Source of the DNA: Sedimentisphaerales bacterium
Lineage (GTDB): Bacteria; Planctomycetota; Phycisphaerae; Sedimentisphaerales; SM23-30
Assembly: GCA_016934515.1 (NCBI GenBank)
Contig: JAFGSR010000168.1
Coordinates: forward strand, 34,521-98,520
DNA: 64,000 nt
Direction: 5' to 3'
Shown: positions 1-8,203 of the stretch, piece by piece
Layout: every line of letters begins with the position of its first letter
Position numbering within the stretch: the stretch's first letter is position 1
Program-made: the position numbers and the translations under genes
Notes under the pieces: generated by a model
Database searches by the model: none
Told to the model about the DNA's origin: nothing
The model's input: the letters and a program-made list of their open reading frames with translations, nothing else

Positions 1-372
1 TTCGGCTTTGCACAATCGGCACGACCTATGGCGTATGCGAATTTCTCGCCGTTCTCTCTGGATACCTGGGTGGGCACGGTGGCGGGTATGAATGGCCGGT
101 CGCTGAGCTACGATACCCGGTTGATGTTGCGTGGCGAAGATATTGACCTGACTTTACAGGCGTTGTTGCATCACCGCTTTGTGCTGGCGGAGTGTCGCTA
201 CTATTTTGCCCATGCGATGTTTAAGCTGAAGGGGGGCAACGCCGTCAATCGGAGTTCGGAGCGTCACCGGGCGGAAACGGAGTATATGCTGAAAAAGTGG
301 CGGGGGCATCTGGTTTCCAGAGAAACCAAGGGCGGAGCTGATCGGCTGGTGGTCCGGGTAAAACGAAAATAA
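1..372 (+). CDS. C-terminal part of a TAGT-like phage glycosyltransferase (partial)
   Basis: The reading frame is open to the left edge, so this is the end of a longer gene; the first ATG at 28 need not be its start. The visible 123 residues contain RGEDIDLTLQAL followed by YYFAHAMFKLKGGNAVNR. A D-x-D-x-TLQ core followed by a KGG-N segment resembles the C-terminal half of TET/JBP-associated glycosyltransferases (TAGT), which decorate hypermodified bases in phage DNA. The family call rests on motif memory only. Its place upstream of the phage packaging genes fits a DNA-modification role. It could instead be an unrelated phage protein. Family call moderate to low, coding call high. Confidence 0.5.
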   Translation, partial: FGFAQSARPMAYANFSPFSLDTWVGTVAGMNGRSLSYDTRLMLRGEDIDLTLQALLHHRFVLAECRYYFAHAMFKLKGGNAVNRSSERHRAETEYMLKKWRGHLVSRETKGGADRLVVRVKRK

Positions 373-397
373 ATCTTTAATAAATATTTTTTCCAGC

Positions 398-425
398 TTG
401 ACGCAAGGTAATCGTGTGCTAAGTT
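398..425 (+). promoter_or_regulatory. Extended -10 promoter for the gene at 487
   Basis: TTGACG at 398-403, a 16-nt spacer, and TAAGTT at 420-425 preceded by TGC, giving an extended -10. Almost the same sequence recurs at 1152-1179 in front of the AAA+ gene, which supports both as real promoters. The predicted start of transcription near 432 leaves a leader of about 55 nt. Confidence 0.5.
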
Positions 426-486
426 TAAGTAAAGCAAGGTACTTTATTACTTATTTAGTCACGTTTATTTTAAGAAAGGTGTAGCC

Positions 487-1083
487 ATGGGTTATCAGAT
501 TAGAACAATGAACAATTACGATTTTTTCGAGGTGGCGTCTGCGATGCAAAAGGCCATTCGCCGGGGCGATGGGCGTTTGGCTTCATATTGGGCATTGGAA
601 TTGTACGACAGCAAGTTTGAGGCTTATGTTTGGCGGCGGCTCCATATTATATCGGCTGAGGACGTTTGGGGCTGCATCACGTTTGAGATTGAGGCTTTGT
701 ATAACGCCTGGAAGCTGCTGAGGCAACAGGACAAGAAAGCCAAGCCCTTTTGTGGGGCGGGCAGGTTGTTTGCGGTCAAGGCGGCAATGTTGCTGGCCAT
801 GGCCAAAAAAAGCCGGGACGCTGACAATATGATAAATCTGGTTTTCAATCCCAAAAAAATCAGTGACGCAGACCTTGAGCGAGATTTGGCAATATCTCGC
901 CAGAATCGTGAGGATATTCCGGATTATGCTTTTGATTGTCATACGAGAATCGGAAAACAAGCCGGAAAAACAAAAGATGAGTTTATGGTTGAGGAGCATG
1001 ACGCTTTATATCCCCGCGAAAAAGGTTTGTTCGATCAAGACGTTGAAGATTTAAGGAAAAAAAATCAAAGAAAAAAAGGTTGA
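487..1083 (+). CDS. RarA/MgsA C-terminal-domain-like phage protein
   Basis: 198 residues. The N-terminal third has AMQKAIRRGDGRLASYWALE then WRRLHIISAEDVWG, which resembles the C-terminal (MgsA_C) region of the clamp-loader-like ATPase RarA, where the pattern is paired helices ending in an A-SEDIG motif. There is no ATPase domain, so it would be a stand-alone helical domain, perhaps binding SSB or DNA during phage replication. The last 60 residues are charged and probably disordered. The start at 487 follows the purine-rich AAGAAAGGTG. It is expressed from its own promoter at 398-425. The function is inferred from resemblance only. Confidence 0.5.
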   Translation: MGYQIRTMNNYDFFEVASAMQKAIRRGDGRLASYWALELYDSKFEAYVWRRLHIISAEDVWGCITFEIEALYNAWKLLRQQDKKAKPFCGAGRLFAVKAAMLLAMAKKSRDADNMINLVFNPKKISDADLERDLAISRQNREDIPDYAFDCHTRIGKQAGKTKDEFMVEEHDALYPREKGLFDQDVEDLRKKNQRKKG

Positions 1084-1151
1084 TTTAGTAAGAAAAAAAG
1101 TGAATCAGTAGCCGAAAGGTATAAAAAATCCAGTATTTTAGAAATTTATTT

Positions 1152-1179
1152 TTGACACAAAGCTAACGTGTGCTAAGTT
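1152..1179 (+). promoter_or_regulatory. Extended -10 promoter for the AAA+ gene
   Basis: TTGACA at 1152-1157, 16 nt, then TAAGTT at 1174-1179 preceded by TGC. The block from TTGAC through GTGTGCTAAGTTTAAGTA is nearly identical to that at 398-430. The transcript would have a ~95-nt A-rich leader before the start codon at 1282. Confidence 0.5.
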
Positions 1180-1281
1180 TAAGTAGCATGAAAAACAAAA
1201 AACAAAAAACTATAGCCAAAAAAACCGAACTTATGGGAAAGTTTCGGAAAATTTTAACCTTTTATATGTGGAGATTTTAAG

Positions 1282-2217
1282 ATGACAACTGAAACTGAAA
1301 ACAAAAAACGGAGTCACGCGGAACTAATGGAGCTGATGGGCAAAACGCTGTCTGAGTATATCGAAGCACCTGTCAGCGAGGAGGCGGTACGCAGGATTAT
1401 CGACGAAAAACTGGCCGAGCTGCCGGTGCAGAAGCTCGAAGTCACTTTGCCTGACGGTGTAACCACCGAAGTCGAGTCGCCGCACAAGCAACTGACCGAT
1501 GTGATCGAGCTGGTCAAGCAAGGGCACAATAATATTCTGCTGGTTGGACCGGCAGGGACCGGCAAGACTACGATTGCCAGCGACTTGGCAAAAGCCTTGA
1601 ATCTGGAGTTTGGATTTTTGAGCCTGTCGGCTGGAGTTACTGAGGCACACCTGTTTGGCCGCATCTTGCCGCAAGCCGATGGAGCTTGGGCTTATCAATC
1701 GACCCGATTTGTAGATGTTTACGAAAATGGCGGCGTGTTCCTGCTGGATGAGGTTGACGCTGCTGACCCGAACTTGATGGTTTCGATTAACGCGGCAATC
1801 GCTAACGGCCACTTGAGCAACGTGGTCAACGGTAAAATTCACCAGCGGCATCCAAATTGCATTTTGATTGCCGCGGCAAACACTTACGGTCTGGGTGCAG
1901 ACGCTCAGTATGTGGGCCGCAATCCGCTCGATGCTTCGACGCTTGATCGGTTTGTGCTGTCAACTACGTTTGTCGATTATGACACCGACCTTGAGAAGCG
2001 GTTGGCTCAGGGCGTTGAAGGGGCGGAGAGTCTGCTGGATTGGGTCTGGGCGATTCGTTCGAAAATTTCAGAGTACCGGCTTCGCCGGATTGCATCGACG
2101 CGAGTGGTGGTTAATGGCCTGTTGGCTCTGCGAGCGGAGCGTAGTTTGAATTACATCAAGACTATGTTTTTGCAATCGTGGTCAAAAGACGAGGTTGCCA
2201 AGGTCGAGAGTCTGTAA
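1282..2217 (+). CDS. AAA+ ATPase, MoxR/CobS-like (AAA_5 type)
   Basis: 311 residues. Walker A is GPAGTGKTT (89-97), Walker B is VFLLDEVD (152-159), and ALLDRFV-like sensor text is seen as ASTLDRFVLS near 218-227. This is the layout of MoxR/CobS-type chaperone ATPases, which act on a partner protein containing a metal-ion-dependent adhesion (vWA) fold. The next gene encodes a zinc-ribbon protein with a vWA-like core and is probably that partner. In phages such pairs are common but of unproven role; remodelling of replication or packaging complexes is a guess. Start chosen at ATG 1282, after a GGAG at 1270. AAA+ assignment is firm, the function is not. Confidence 0.85.
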   Translation: MTTETENKKRSHAELMELMGKTLSEYIEAPVSEEAVRRIIDEKLAELPVQKLEVTLPDGVTTEVESPHKQLTDVIELVKQGHNNILLVGPAGTGKTTIASDLAKALNLEFGFLSLSAGVTEAHLFGRILPQADGAWAYQSTRFVDVYENGGVFLLDEVDAADPNLMVSINAAIANGHLSNVVNGKIHQRHPNCILIAAANTYGLGADAQYVGRNPLDASTLDRFVLSTTFVDYDTDLEKRLAQGVEGAESLLDWVWAIRSKISEYRLRRIASTRVVVNGLLALRAERSLNYIKTMFLQSWSKDEVAKVESL

Positions 2218-2256
2218 ACCCGAAACCAATAACACTCGAAAGTGTGGAGCTATAAA

Positions 2257-3378
2257 ATGAAGTCAACGAAAATACCCGCAAGATTTAATGGTCGATGCCG
2301 AAGTTGCCAAAATCCTATCGCCAAAGGCGACCCGGTGTGGTGGAAAAAAGAGTACGGTGTGAAATGCGATGCTTGTGGCCCGCACACTGAAGACGATGCG
2401 GCGTTGCCTCGCAAAAACAAAGGCAAGGCTCCTCGTACCCGCAAGTCGAGCACGAATCCGAGTGCGAGCAGACGCAGACGGCGGAGCAGTTCTCCGGCTC
2501 CTAGTCCTGCTGCTACAATGACTGAATTATCGGCAGACCGGGGCGAGTACATGGTGGAGTTTGGCAGTATGGTCGAGACGGTTACTAATGCCTTGCAGCA
2601 GGAGCACGCAACCGGTGATAAGATGGCGTTAGCAAGTGCTATGAATAGTTTTACTAGGCCCGGTGGTGATTCGTGGGGCAATTGGTTTACAACTGACAAG
2701 TTTAGGCGGGAGCTTTCGGACCCGTCTTCTCATTACGTCGATGAAGTGGAGCGGATGCGTGAGGAGTTGGAAAACTCTTGCCCAGAGATTCAGTTAGGCC
2801 AGCGGATTAAACGTCGGGTTCGCCGGGGCCAAGAGTTTGGCGATCAGATCGACCCGGACCGGTTTCTTGCCAAGGTGCCGAATATCTGGGAGCGAACAGT
2901 TAGAGAGTTGCAGCCAGATCGTCAAGTTACTATTGGAGTCAACCTGACGGTGAATGGTAGTGAGCGAGCGGCGGCTACGCTGTATCGTGGTGCTGCTGTT
3001 CTGGCGATGGCTGATTATCTGTCGGCTCAAAATATTAACGTCAAGGTTGTGATGTATTTGCCGGTTACTAATCCCACCAACGAAGTTAAGTTGGTTCTGG
3101 GCAAGTACGTTGTAAAGGATTTTTGTTCTCCGATTGATAAAAATACGCTGGCTTTCATGCTGTGCGAAATCGCTTTTATTCGGCTGTGTTTGATCGGTCA
3201 GGAAGCCGGATTGCCGGGCAGGGTTTATCACGGTCTGGGCTATGCTGCGGAGTTGCCGTATTGCGAAGCAAAAAACTGCGATATAGTTGCCGGGCGGGAA
3301 GTGAACTCAAAAGAAGCTGCAATCGAGTGGCTGAGCGAAAACATTCAAAAGCACAGTGCCGACAAGGGTGCTGCATAA
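2257..3378 (+). CDS. Zinc-ribbon protein with vWA-like (CobT-like) domain, partner of AAA+ gene
   Basis: 373 residues from ATG 2257, which sits 8 nt after GGAG; an earlier in-frame start at 2242 lacks a site. C14/C17 and C37/C40 form a zinc ribbon. Residues 60-85 are R/S-rich and low-complexity. The C-terminal half (about 190-330) has VTIGVNLTVNG followed by alternating hydrophobic strands and helices (GAAVLAMADYLSAQNINVKVVMYLPV), which resembles a vWA fold whose metal site is not obvious. Tight linkage to the MoxR-like ATPase (39 nt apart) supports an ATPase-adaptor pair. The name is inference; a domain search would decide. Confidence 0.5.
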   Translation: MKSTKIPARFNGRCRSCQNPIAKGDPVWWKKEYGVKCDACGPHTEDDAALPRKNKGKAPRTRKSSTNPSASRRRRRSSSPAPSPAATMTELSADRGEYMVEFGSMVETVTNALQQEHATGDKMALASAMNSFTRPGGDSWGNWFTTDKFRRELSDPSSHYVDEVERMREELENSCPEIQLGQRIKRRVRRGQEFGDQIDPDRFLAKVPNIWERTVRELQPDRQVTIGVNLTVNGSERAAATLYRGAAVLAMADYLSAQNINVKVVMYLPVTNPTNEVKLVLGKYVVKDFCSPIDKNTLAFMLCEIAFIRLCLIGQEAGLPGRVYHGLGYAAELPYCEAKNCDIVAGREVNSKEAAIEWLSENIQKHSADKGAA

Positions 3379-3392
3379 ATAAAAAAATATCG

Positions 3393-3457
3393 TAGCGGCT
3401 CCCACCGCTATTGTTGTCCTTGCCCCTGCCGGTGGACTCCACACCGCCGGTCAGGGG
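3393..3457 (+). terminator. Two hairpins after the AAA+/vWA-like pair
   Basis: A perfect 6-bp stem TAGCGG/CCGCTA (3393-3398/3405-3410), then a stronger stem CCCCTGCCGGTGG (3423-3435) with CCGCCGGTCAGGGG (3444-3457), one bulge. No T-run follows, so this could be a structured spacer rather than a classical terminator. The rest of 3379-3631 holds no gene I can support. Confidence 0.35.
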
Positions 3458-3631
3458 TGAGGCGTTTACCGTCCTTGTAACCATGGTAAGATAGGCAAAA
3501 CAAAGTGTTGATAGCTCTAAAACGTTTCAGAATGTTGCGAGAGGCAGAGGGCTTGTTTGAATGATTCCTGACATAGATTGAAGGCAATTGCGGCAACTGA
3601 GGCTTGTCTGAGCAGAAAACGGAGTATTTTA

Positions 3632-4129
3632 ATGGCGGCTGACAACGAAATACGTGATCGCGTGGTGCTTTTGATAACGCAGGGAGTATCTTTTGCCCAG
3701 ATACTCGATTACTGTGGGAAGCAGGGGGTGGAGCCTGACGCGGTTGATGGTCTTATCGCTGAGGCCCGTAAACGTATTACGATTGCGGCTGAATATAACC
3801 GGGACGAGCAGGTCGGGTTGGCTGTCCAGCGGCTTACGGAGCTTTATCGCAACGCTCTCGCCGGGCAGGACTTTCGCACGGCGTTGCAGGCTCAGCGGGA
3901 GCTTAATCGGCTGATGGGATTATACGAAAACAAAAACGCTAGCAGTGGTCCGGACTTGTCTGAAGACTTGGCGGGGCTGCGTGAACAGTTGGACACCATT
4001 GCGGGATATGTTTTACCGCTTGGATTAACATCGGATAATTATCCGCTTGAGGAGCATGTACGTCTTGCCATCAAAGCAATCATCGACAACAAAAGAACGC
4101 TATCAGCGGCGGCTGGAAACGGCGAATGA
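3632..4129 (+). CDS. Probable terminase small subunit
   Basis: 165 residues from ATG 3632; an earlier in-frame start at 3578 is possible but the start at 3632 follows GGAG. The protein is mostly helical, with an N-terminal helix-turn-helix-like stretch (IRDRVVLLITQGVSFAQILDYC broken by a turn) and a basic middle segment. The call rests on place: it lies directly before, and overlaps by about 75 nt, a large terminase subunit. The small subunit binds pac/cos DNA and loads it to the motor. Sequence alone does not prove this. Confidence 0.5.
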   Translation: MAADNEIRDRVVLLITQGVSFAQILDYCGKQGVEPDAVDGLIAEARKRITIAAEYNRDEQVGLAVQRLTELYRNALAGQDFRTALQAQRELNRLMGLYENKNASSGPDLSEDLAGLREQLDTIAGYVLPLGLTSDNYPLEEHVRLAIKAIIDNKRTLSAAAGNGE

Positions 4130-6158
4130 GTTTAGTCTGAATCGTACTAGGGTGGGGCAGGATATTGCCCCATTGCCACCGGTAAAAAATCCGGCCCGGC
4201 GTGCCAGGGCTAACCACGATTTTCGTTTTTTCTGTGAAACGTATTTTCCAAACCAGTACACGCTGGCATGGAGCGACGATCACTTAAAGGTTATCAGCAA
4301 AATTGAATCGGTGGTTATCGACGGGGAGCGGTATGCGATAGCGATGCCTCGTGGTTCGGGGAAAACGACCTTGTGCGCAACGGCAGTGTTGTGGGCGGTT
4401 CTGAGTGGTCGGCATTTGTTTGTTTTTCTGATTGCTCAGACCAACGATCACGCCGTGACCATGATGGCGAATATCCAAACGCAGTTGATTACTAACAAGC
4501 TACTGCTGGAAGACTACCCGGACGCTGTGTATCCGTTTCATGCTTTGCGGGGCGAATCCAGACGATGTGCCGGGCAGAGCTATTACGGTGAACGTACTTT
4601 TATTTCGTGGGGTTCGGATGTGATTGTGTTTGCCGACATACCGGATTCGCCGTGTAGCGGTGCGGTGATCTGTGTGTCTGGAATTACGGGGGCTATCCGG
4701 GGCAAACACCACACCACACCGGGCGGAGCGATTATTCGTCCGACGCTCGCCGTGGTTGACGATCCGCAAACCGATCAGTCAGCCAGATCACCTATGCAGA
4801 TCGACCATCGTATGTCGATTGTTAAGGGGGCGATTCGAGGTTTGGCAGGGCCGGGTAAGCAGACGGCAATCATAATTCCGTGCACGGTGATCCAGCCCAA
4901 CGACATGGCAGACCAGTTGCTTAACCGCAAGGACAATCCTGTTTTTCAGGGTGAGCGTACTAAGATGCTGTATGAATTCCCGGCGAACATGGAGCTGTGG
5001 GATAAGTACGCCGAGGTCAGAGCGGAGTCGTATCAGCAGGAGCGGGGCGGGCGGGATGCTACGGAATTTTATGCAGCGAACCGTGAGGCGATGGATGTTG
5101 GTGCGAGAGTCGCTTGGCCTGCACGTTATGTTAAGGGCGAGCTGTCGGCTGTGCAAAACGCCATGAACATTTTTTATGATGATGAGCCGGCGTTTTGGGC
5201 AGAGTATCAAAATGAGCCGATGGTCGATGACGATGACACGGCAGACAAGCTGACCGCCGATCAGGTGTCGAGCCAACTTAATAATCGGCAACGGGGTGAA
5301 GTGCCGTTTCGAGCACATTACCTTACGGCTTTTATCGACGTTCACGACAAGTTGCTTTATTATGTCGTTTGTGCCTGGATGGATGACTTCACCGGATGGG
5401 TAATTGATTATGGTACGTATCCAGATCAAGGCAGACGGCATTTTTTCACGGTGCGTAATCCACCGGTTCCAATGGCGGAGCTGCACAAGGGCTTGAGTCG
5501 TGAAGGTGTCATTCAGGCGGGGTTGGACGTTTTGGCGGGCAAGCTGTTGAGTAAAGACTTTGTAAAGGCGGGCGAGGGTGGCAAGGTCCGTCTGGACAGG
5601 TTGCTAGTTGATGCCGGATACAAGCCGGTGATTATCGAAAACATTAAGCGGAAAATGGGCGGGGTGATGATGGCGAGCAAGGGTGTGGGTATTCGTGCCG
5701 GTCAAAAACCGATGAGCAGTTATCGACGCAAGCCGGGTGAGCGGTATGGGGATCACTGGATGATGCCGAGCATTCGTCGCACGATGGGTGAGTATCCGTA
5801 TGTTGCTATTGATACGAATTATTGGAAAACTTTTTCGCATGAGCGGTTAATGATGTCCGAGGCGGAGCAGGGCAATATGACTTTGTTTGGCAAAAATAAA
5901 GATCAGCATCGGATGTTTGCGGACCATATTGCTGCCTCTGAAACATGGACAAAAACCGAAGGTCATGGCCGGGTGGTTCACCAGTGGGAAACTTTGCCGG
6001 GTTCTCCTGATAATCACTGGTTTGACTGTCTGGTGGGCAACTGTGCAGCGGCGAGTATGTGTGGCTGTCAGATTGTCGAGCAGCAGGGGCAGAGAAGACG
6101 TAAAAAGACGGTTAAGTTATCAGAATTGCAGAAGCAGGGAGGCCGAGCACATGGGTAA
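4056..6158 (+). CDS. Phage terminase large subunit
   Basis: 700 residues from ATG 4056 (a TTG at 4047 is in frame and also possible; GAGGAG lies very close). Residues 97-105 read MPRGSGKTT, the ATPase Walker A of the packaging motor. A Walker B-like PTLAVVDDPQ follows, next to the IRGKHHTTPGG segment. The second half begins with LTAFIDVHDKLLYYVVCAW, where the Asp on the first strand fits the RNase H-like headful/cos nuclease. The motor threads DNA into the prohead through the portal encoded at 6707. Overlap with the small-subunit gene implies translational coupling. Length is normal for the family. Confidence 0.85.
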   Translation: MYVLPSKQSSTTKERYQRRLETANEFSLNRTRVGQDIAPLPPVKNPARRARANHDFRFFCETYFPNQYTLAWSDDHLKVISKIESVVIDGERYAIAMPRGSGKTTLCATAVLWAVLSGRHLFVFLIAQTNDHAVTMMANIQTQLITNKLLLEDYPDAVYPFHALRGESRRCAGQSYYGERTFISWGSDVIVFADIPDSPCSGAVICVSGITGAIRGKHHTTPGGAIIRPTLAVVDDPQTDQSARSPMQIDHRMSIVKGAIRGLAGPGKQTAIIIPCTVIQPNDMADQLLNRKDNPVFQGERTKMLYEFPANMELWDKYAEVRAESYQQERGGRDATEFYAANREAMDVGARVAWPARYVKGELSAVQNAMNIFYDDEPAFWAEYQNEPMVDDDDTADKLTADQVSSQLNNRQRGEVPFRAHYLTAFIDVHDKLLYYVVCAWMDDFTGWVIDYGTYPDQGRRHFFTVRNPPVPMAELHKGLSREGVIQAGLDVLAGKLLSKDFVKAGEGGKVRLDRLLVDAGYKPVIIENIKRKMGGVMMASKGVGIRAGQKPMSSYRRKPGERYGDHWMMPSIRRTMGEYPYVAIDTNYWKTFSHERLMMSEAEQGNMTLFGKNKDQHRMFADHIAASETWTKTEGHGRVVHQWETLPGSPDNHWFDCLVGNCAAASMCGCQIVEQQGQRRRKKTVKLSELQKQGGRAHG

Positions 6159-6342
6159 CAAAAAGATCAGGTTGAGTGAGAAGCAATGTCAGGACACCGA
6201 GAAGGGGTTGGTGTGTCGAGGGTGCGGGTGCAGACAGTTCACGGTGGTTTATACCCGCGAGAGTTGGGGCAACACGGTTATTCGGCGGCGGGAGTGTCGG
6301 AACTGTGGTAAGCGGATTCTGACGAAAGAAAAAACCGTCTAA
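6151..6342 (+). CDS. Small zinc-ribbon protein
   Basis: 63 residues starting at ATG 6151, which overlaps the terminase stop by 8 nt. C22/C25 (plus C27) and C49/C52 form a two-knuckle zinc ribbon around a WGNTVIRRRECRNCG core. That is like the NrdR N-terminal or Ogr/Delta-type zinc fingers found in phage late regulators. It may bind DNA as a late-gene regulator or simply be a small terminase-associated protein. Function unproven. Confidence 0.65.
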   Translation: MGNKKIRLSEKQCQDTEKGLVCRGCGCRQFTVVYTRESWGNTVIRRRECRNCGKRILTKEKTV

Positions 6343-6373
6343 CGGCTGCTTAAAGGGGGTGTTTTTGAAAAAA

Positions 6374-6395
6374 GTTACGTATATGTAACGTTTTT
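6374..6395 (+). terminator. Hairpin GTTAC/GTAAC with T-run
   Basis: GTTAC (6374-6378) pairs with GTAAC (6385-6389), flanked by A5 on the left and T5 on the right, so it can act in either direction. It lies 30 nt after the zinc-ribbon gene. Confidence 0.4.
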
Positions 6396-6457
6396 GCCAT
6401 TTATTTTATTTTTTTCTTGCCATGCAGAATATTTTTTTTTGTTTCGTGTATTGTTTA

Positions 6458-6491
6458 ACTGTTCAGATTTTTCTGACCAGTTTTTTTTTTT
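6458..6491 (+). terminator. Rho-independent terminator or attenuator just before the joiner gene
   Basis: ACTGTTCAG (6458-6466) pairs with CTGACCAGT (6473-6481) with one mismatch, followed by an 11-T run to 6491. The ribosome binding site TAGGAG of the next gene begins directly after the T-run, so the structural operon must start beyond it, read through it, or be attenuated by it. Confidence 0.6.
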
Positions 6492-6502
6492 AGGAGTTCG
6501 TG

Positions 6503-6703
6503 ATGCCGCAAAGTGATGTTGAAACTGCCTTGGAAACTAACGCACAGGGACCGGCGAGGGTTTCCGGCGATCAGGGGAGTGTTTCTCAGCATAGTTTGTC
6601 TGAGCAGATTGCGGCGGATAAACATCTTGCCAGTAAAGCAGCGGCCCGTGCCGGGCGGATCGGGCTTCGTCTTCATCGCATGAAACCACCGGGGACCGTG
6701 TAA
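6503..6703 (+). CDS. gpW-like head-tail joining protein (position-based)
   Basis: 66 residues from ATG 6503 with TAGGAG 7 nt upstream. The C-terminal half (EQIAADKHLASKAAARAG then HRMKPPGTV) is a short basic helix followed by a PPG end, like small connector proteins that lie between terminase and portal in lambda-like phages (gene W position). It lies 3 nt before the portal gene. The family match is not certain. Confidence 0.5.
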   Translation: MPQSDVETALETNAQGPARVSGDQGSVSQHSLSEQIAADKHLASKAAARAGRIGLRLHRMKPPGTV

Positions 6704-6706
6704 TTT

Positions 6707-8203
6707 ATGTCAAACGCTTTAGTACATACTGAGATTGCTGCTCCGCTTGACAGTACGCTGTCAAGTAAGGCGGTTTCTCGTCGTGCTCCCCGCCGTCGAA
6801 TTATTCGGGCGGGGTATGATGCTGCTCAAACGACTGACGATAACTCCCGTCACTGGGCTAACGCTGATTTACTGAGTGCGGATGCGGCTTTAGTGCCAGC
6901 GGTGCGGAGTATTCTCAGGAGCCGGGCAAGGTATGAGGTTGCCAATAACAGTTATGCCAGGGGGATTATTAATACGCTGTCTAATGACACAATCGGGACC
7001 GGGCCGAGATTGCAATTGCTTACACCTGCATCAAAGGCCGCTAATAATACCAACAAAAATATCGAAGCGGTCTTTGCGGCGTGGGCCAAAGAGATACGCT
7101 TGGCACAGAAGTTGCGAACTATGCGGGTGTCGAAGGCTGTGGACGGTGAAGCCTTTGGCATGTTGGTCAGTAATAAAAATCTAAAGTCGCCGGTCAAGTT
7201 GGATTTAGTTTTAGTTGAGGCTGACCGGGTAACAACGCCATGGAAAAAAGGGCTGGTGCAAACACAAAAGCCGGTGGTCGATGGTATTGAATATGATCGG
7301 TACGGCAACCCGAAAACGTATTATGTTTTGGATGTCCATCCCGGTAACGCCGGTGTGGGATTTCATAGCAGTGGCGGGGTGTTCAATAAATACACAGAAG
7401 TTCCGGCGAGTAGCATGATTCACTGGTTCAGAGTGGATCGACCGGGGCAACATCGTGGCGTGCCTGAGATTACTTCGGCCTTACCGTTGTTTGCTCAATT
7501 ACGGCGTTACACTTTGGCGGTTATAGCGGCGGCGGAGTCGGCGGCTGATTTTGCGATGGTGATTTACACTGACACTCCGGCAAACGCTGAGGCGGCTGAT
7601 GTGGATTCGATGGACACGGTTGAGCTGGAGCGGCGGATGGCAACGACCTTGCCGGAAGGCTGGAAGTTGGGGCAGACGAAAGCGGAGCAACCGGCAACGA
7701 CTTATCCAGAATTCAAAAAGGAGTTGTTGAATGAGATAGCCCGCTGTTTAGGGATGCCTTACAATATCGCTGCTTGCAATTCGGCGGGGTACAACTATTC
7801 GTCTGGGCGGCTGGATCACCAGACGTATTTCAAGGCAACCGGTGTCGAGCGGAATGACTGTGAGCTGGTGGTGGTGGATCGAGTGCTTGATGCATGGCTT
7901 GATGAGGCAGTGTTGGTTTCTGATTTATTGCCGCTGTCGTGGCGAACTAATCGGGCGATTTTGCACACGTGGTTTTGGGATGGGTATGAGCATATTGATC
8001 CTGCTAAGGAAGCAGTGGCACAAAAGACTCGTTTACTGAATAACACCACTACGCTTTCGAGAGAGTTTGCTGTGCAGGGTTTGGATTGGGAAGTTGAGTT
8101 GGAGCAGAGAGCCAGAGAAGTGAAGATGTTGAAAACTTTGGGCATTACGCCGGAGCCGACAAAGCCTGAGCCAGAGAAAAAAACAGCGGGAGTCACAAAA
8201 TGA
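6707..8203 (+). CDS. Portal protein, lambda gpB family
   Basis: 498 residues. NNSYARGIINTLSNDTIGTG near residue 85 and the later RCLGMPYNIAACNSAGYNYSS segment are typical of lambda gpB-type portals, which form the dodecameric ring at the capsid vertex through which DNA is pumped. Place between terminase and protease/capsid genes agrees. It overlaps the next gene by 4 nt (ATGA), suggesting coupled translation. Length matches the family. Confidence 0.9.
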   Translation: MSNALVHTEIAAPLDSTLSSKAVSRRAPRRRIIRAGYDAAQTTDDNSRHWANADLLSADAALVPAVRSILRSRARYEVANNSYARGIINTLSNDTIGTGPRLQLLTPASKAANNTNKNIEAVFAAWAKEIRLAQKLRTMRVSKAVDGEAFGMLVSNKNLKSPVKLDLVLVEADRVTTPWKKGLVQTQKPVVDGIEYDRYGNPKTYYVLDVHPGNAGVGFHSSGGVFNKYTEVPASSMIHWFRVDRPGQHRGVPEITSALPLFAQLRRYTLAVIAAAESAADFAMVIYTDTPANAEAADVDSMDTVELERRMATTLPEGWKLGQTKAEQPATTYPEFKKELLNEIARCLGMPYNIAACNSAGYNYSSGRLDHQTYFKATGVERNDCELVVVDRVLDAWLDEAVLVSDLLPLSWRTNRAILHTWFWDGYEHIDPAKEAVAQKTRLLNNTTTLSREFAVQGLDWEVELEQRAREVKMLKTLGITPEPTKPEPEKKTAGVTK

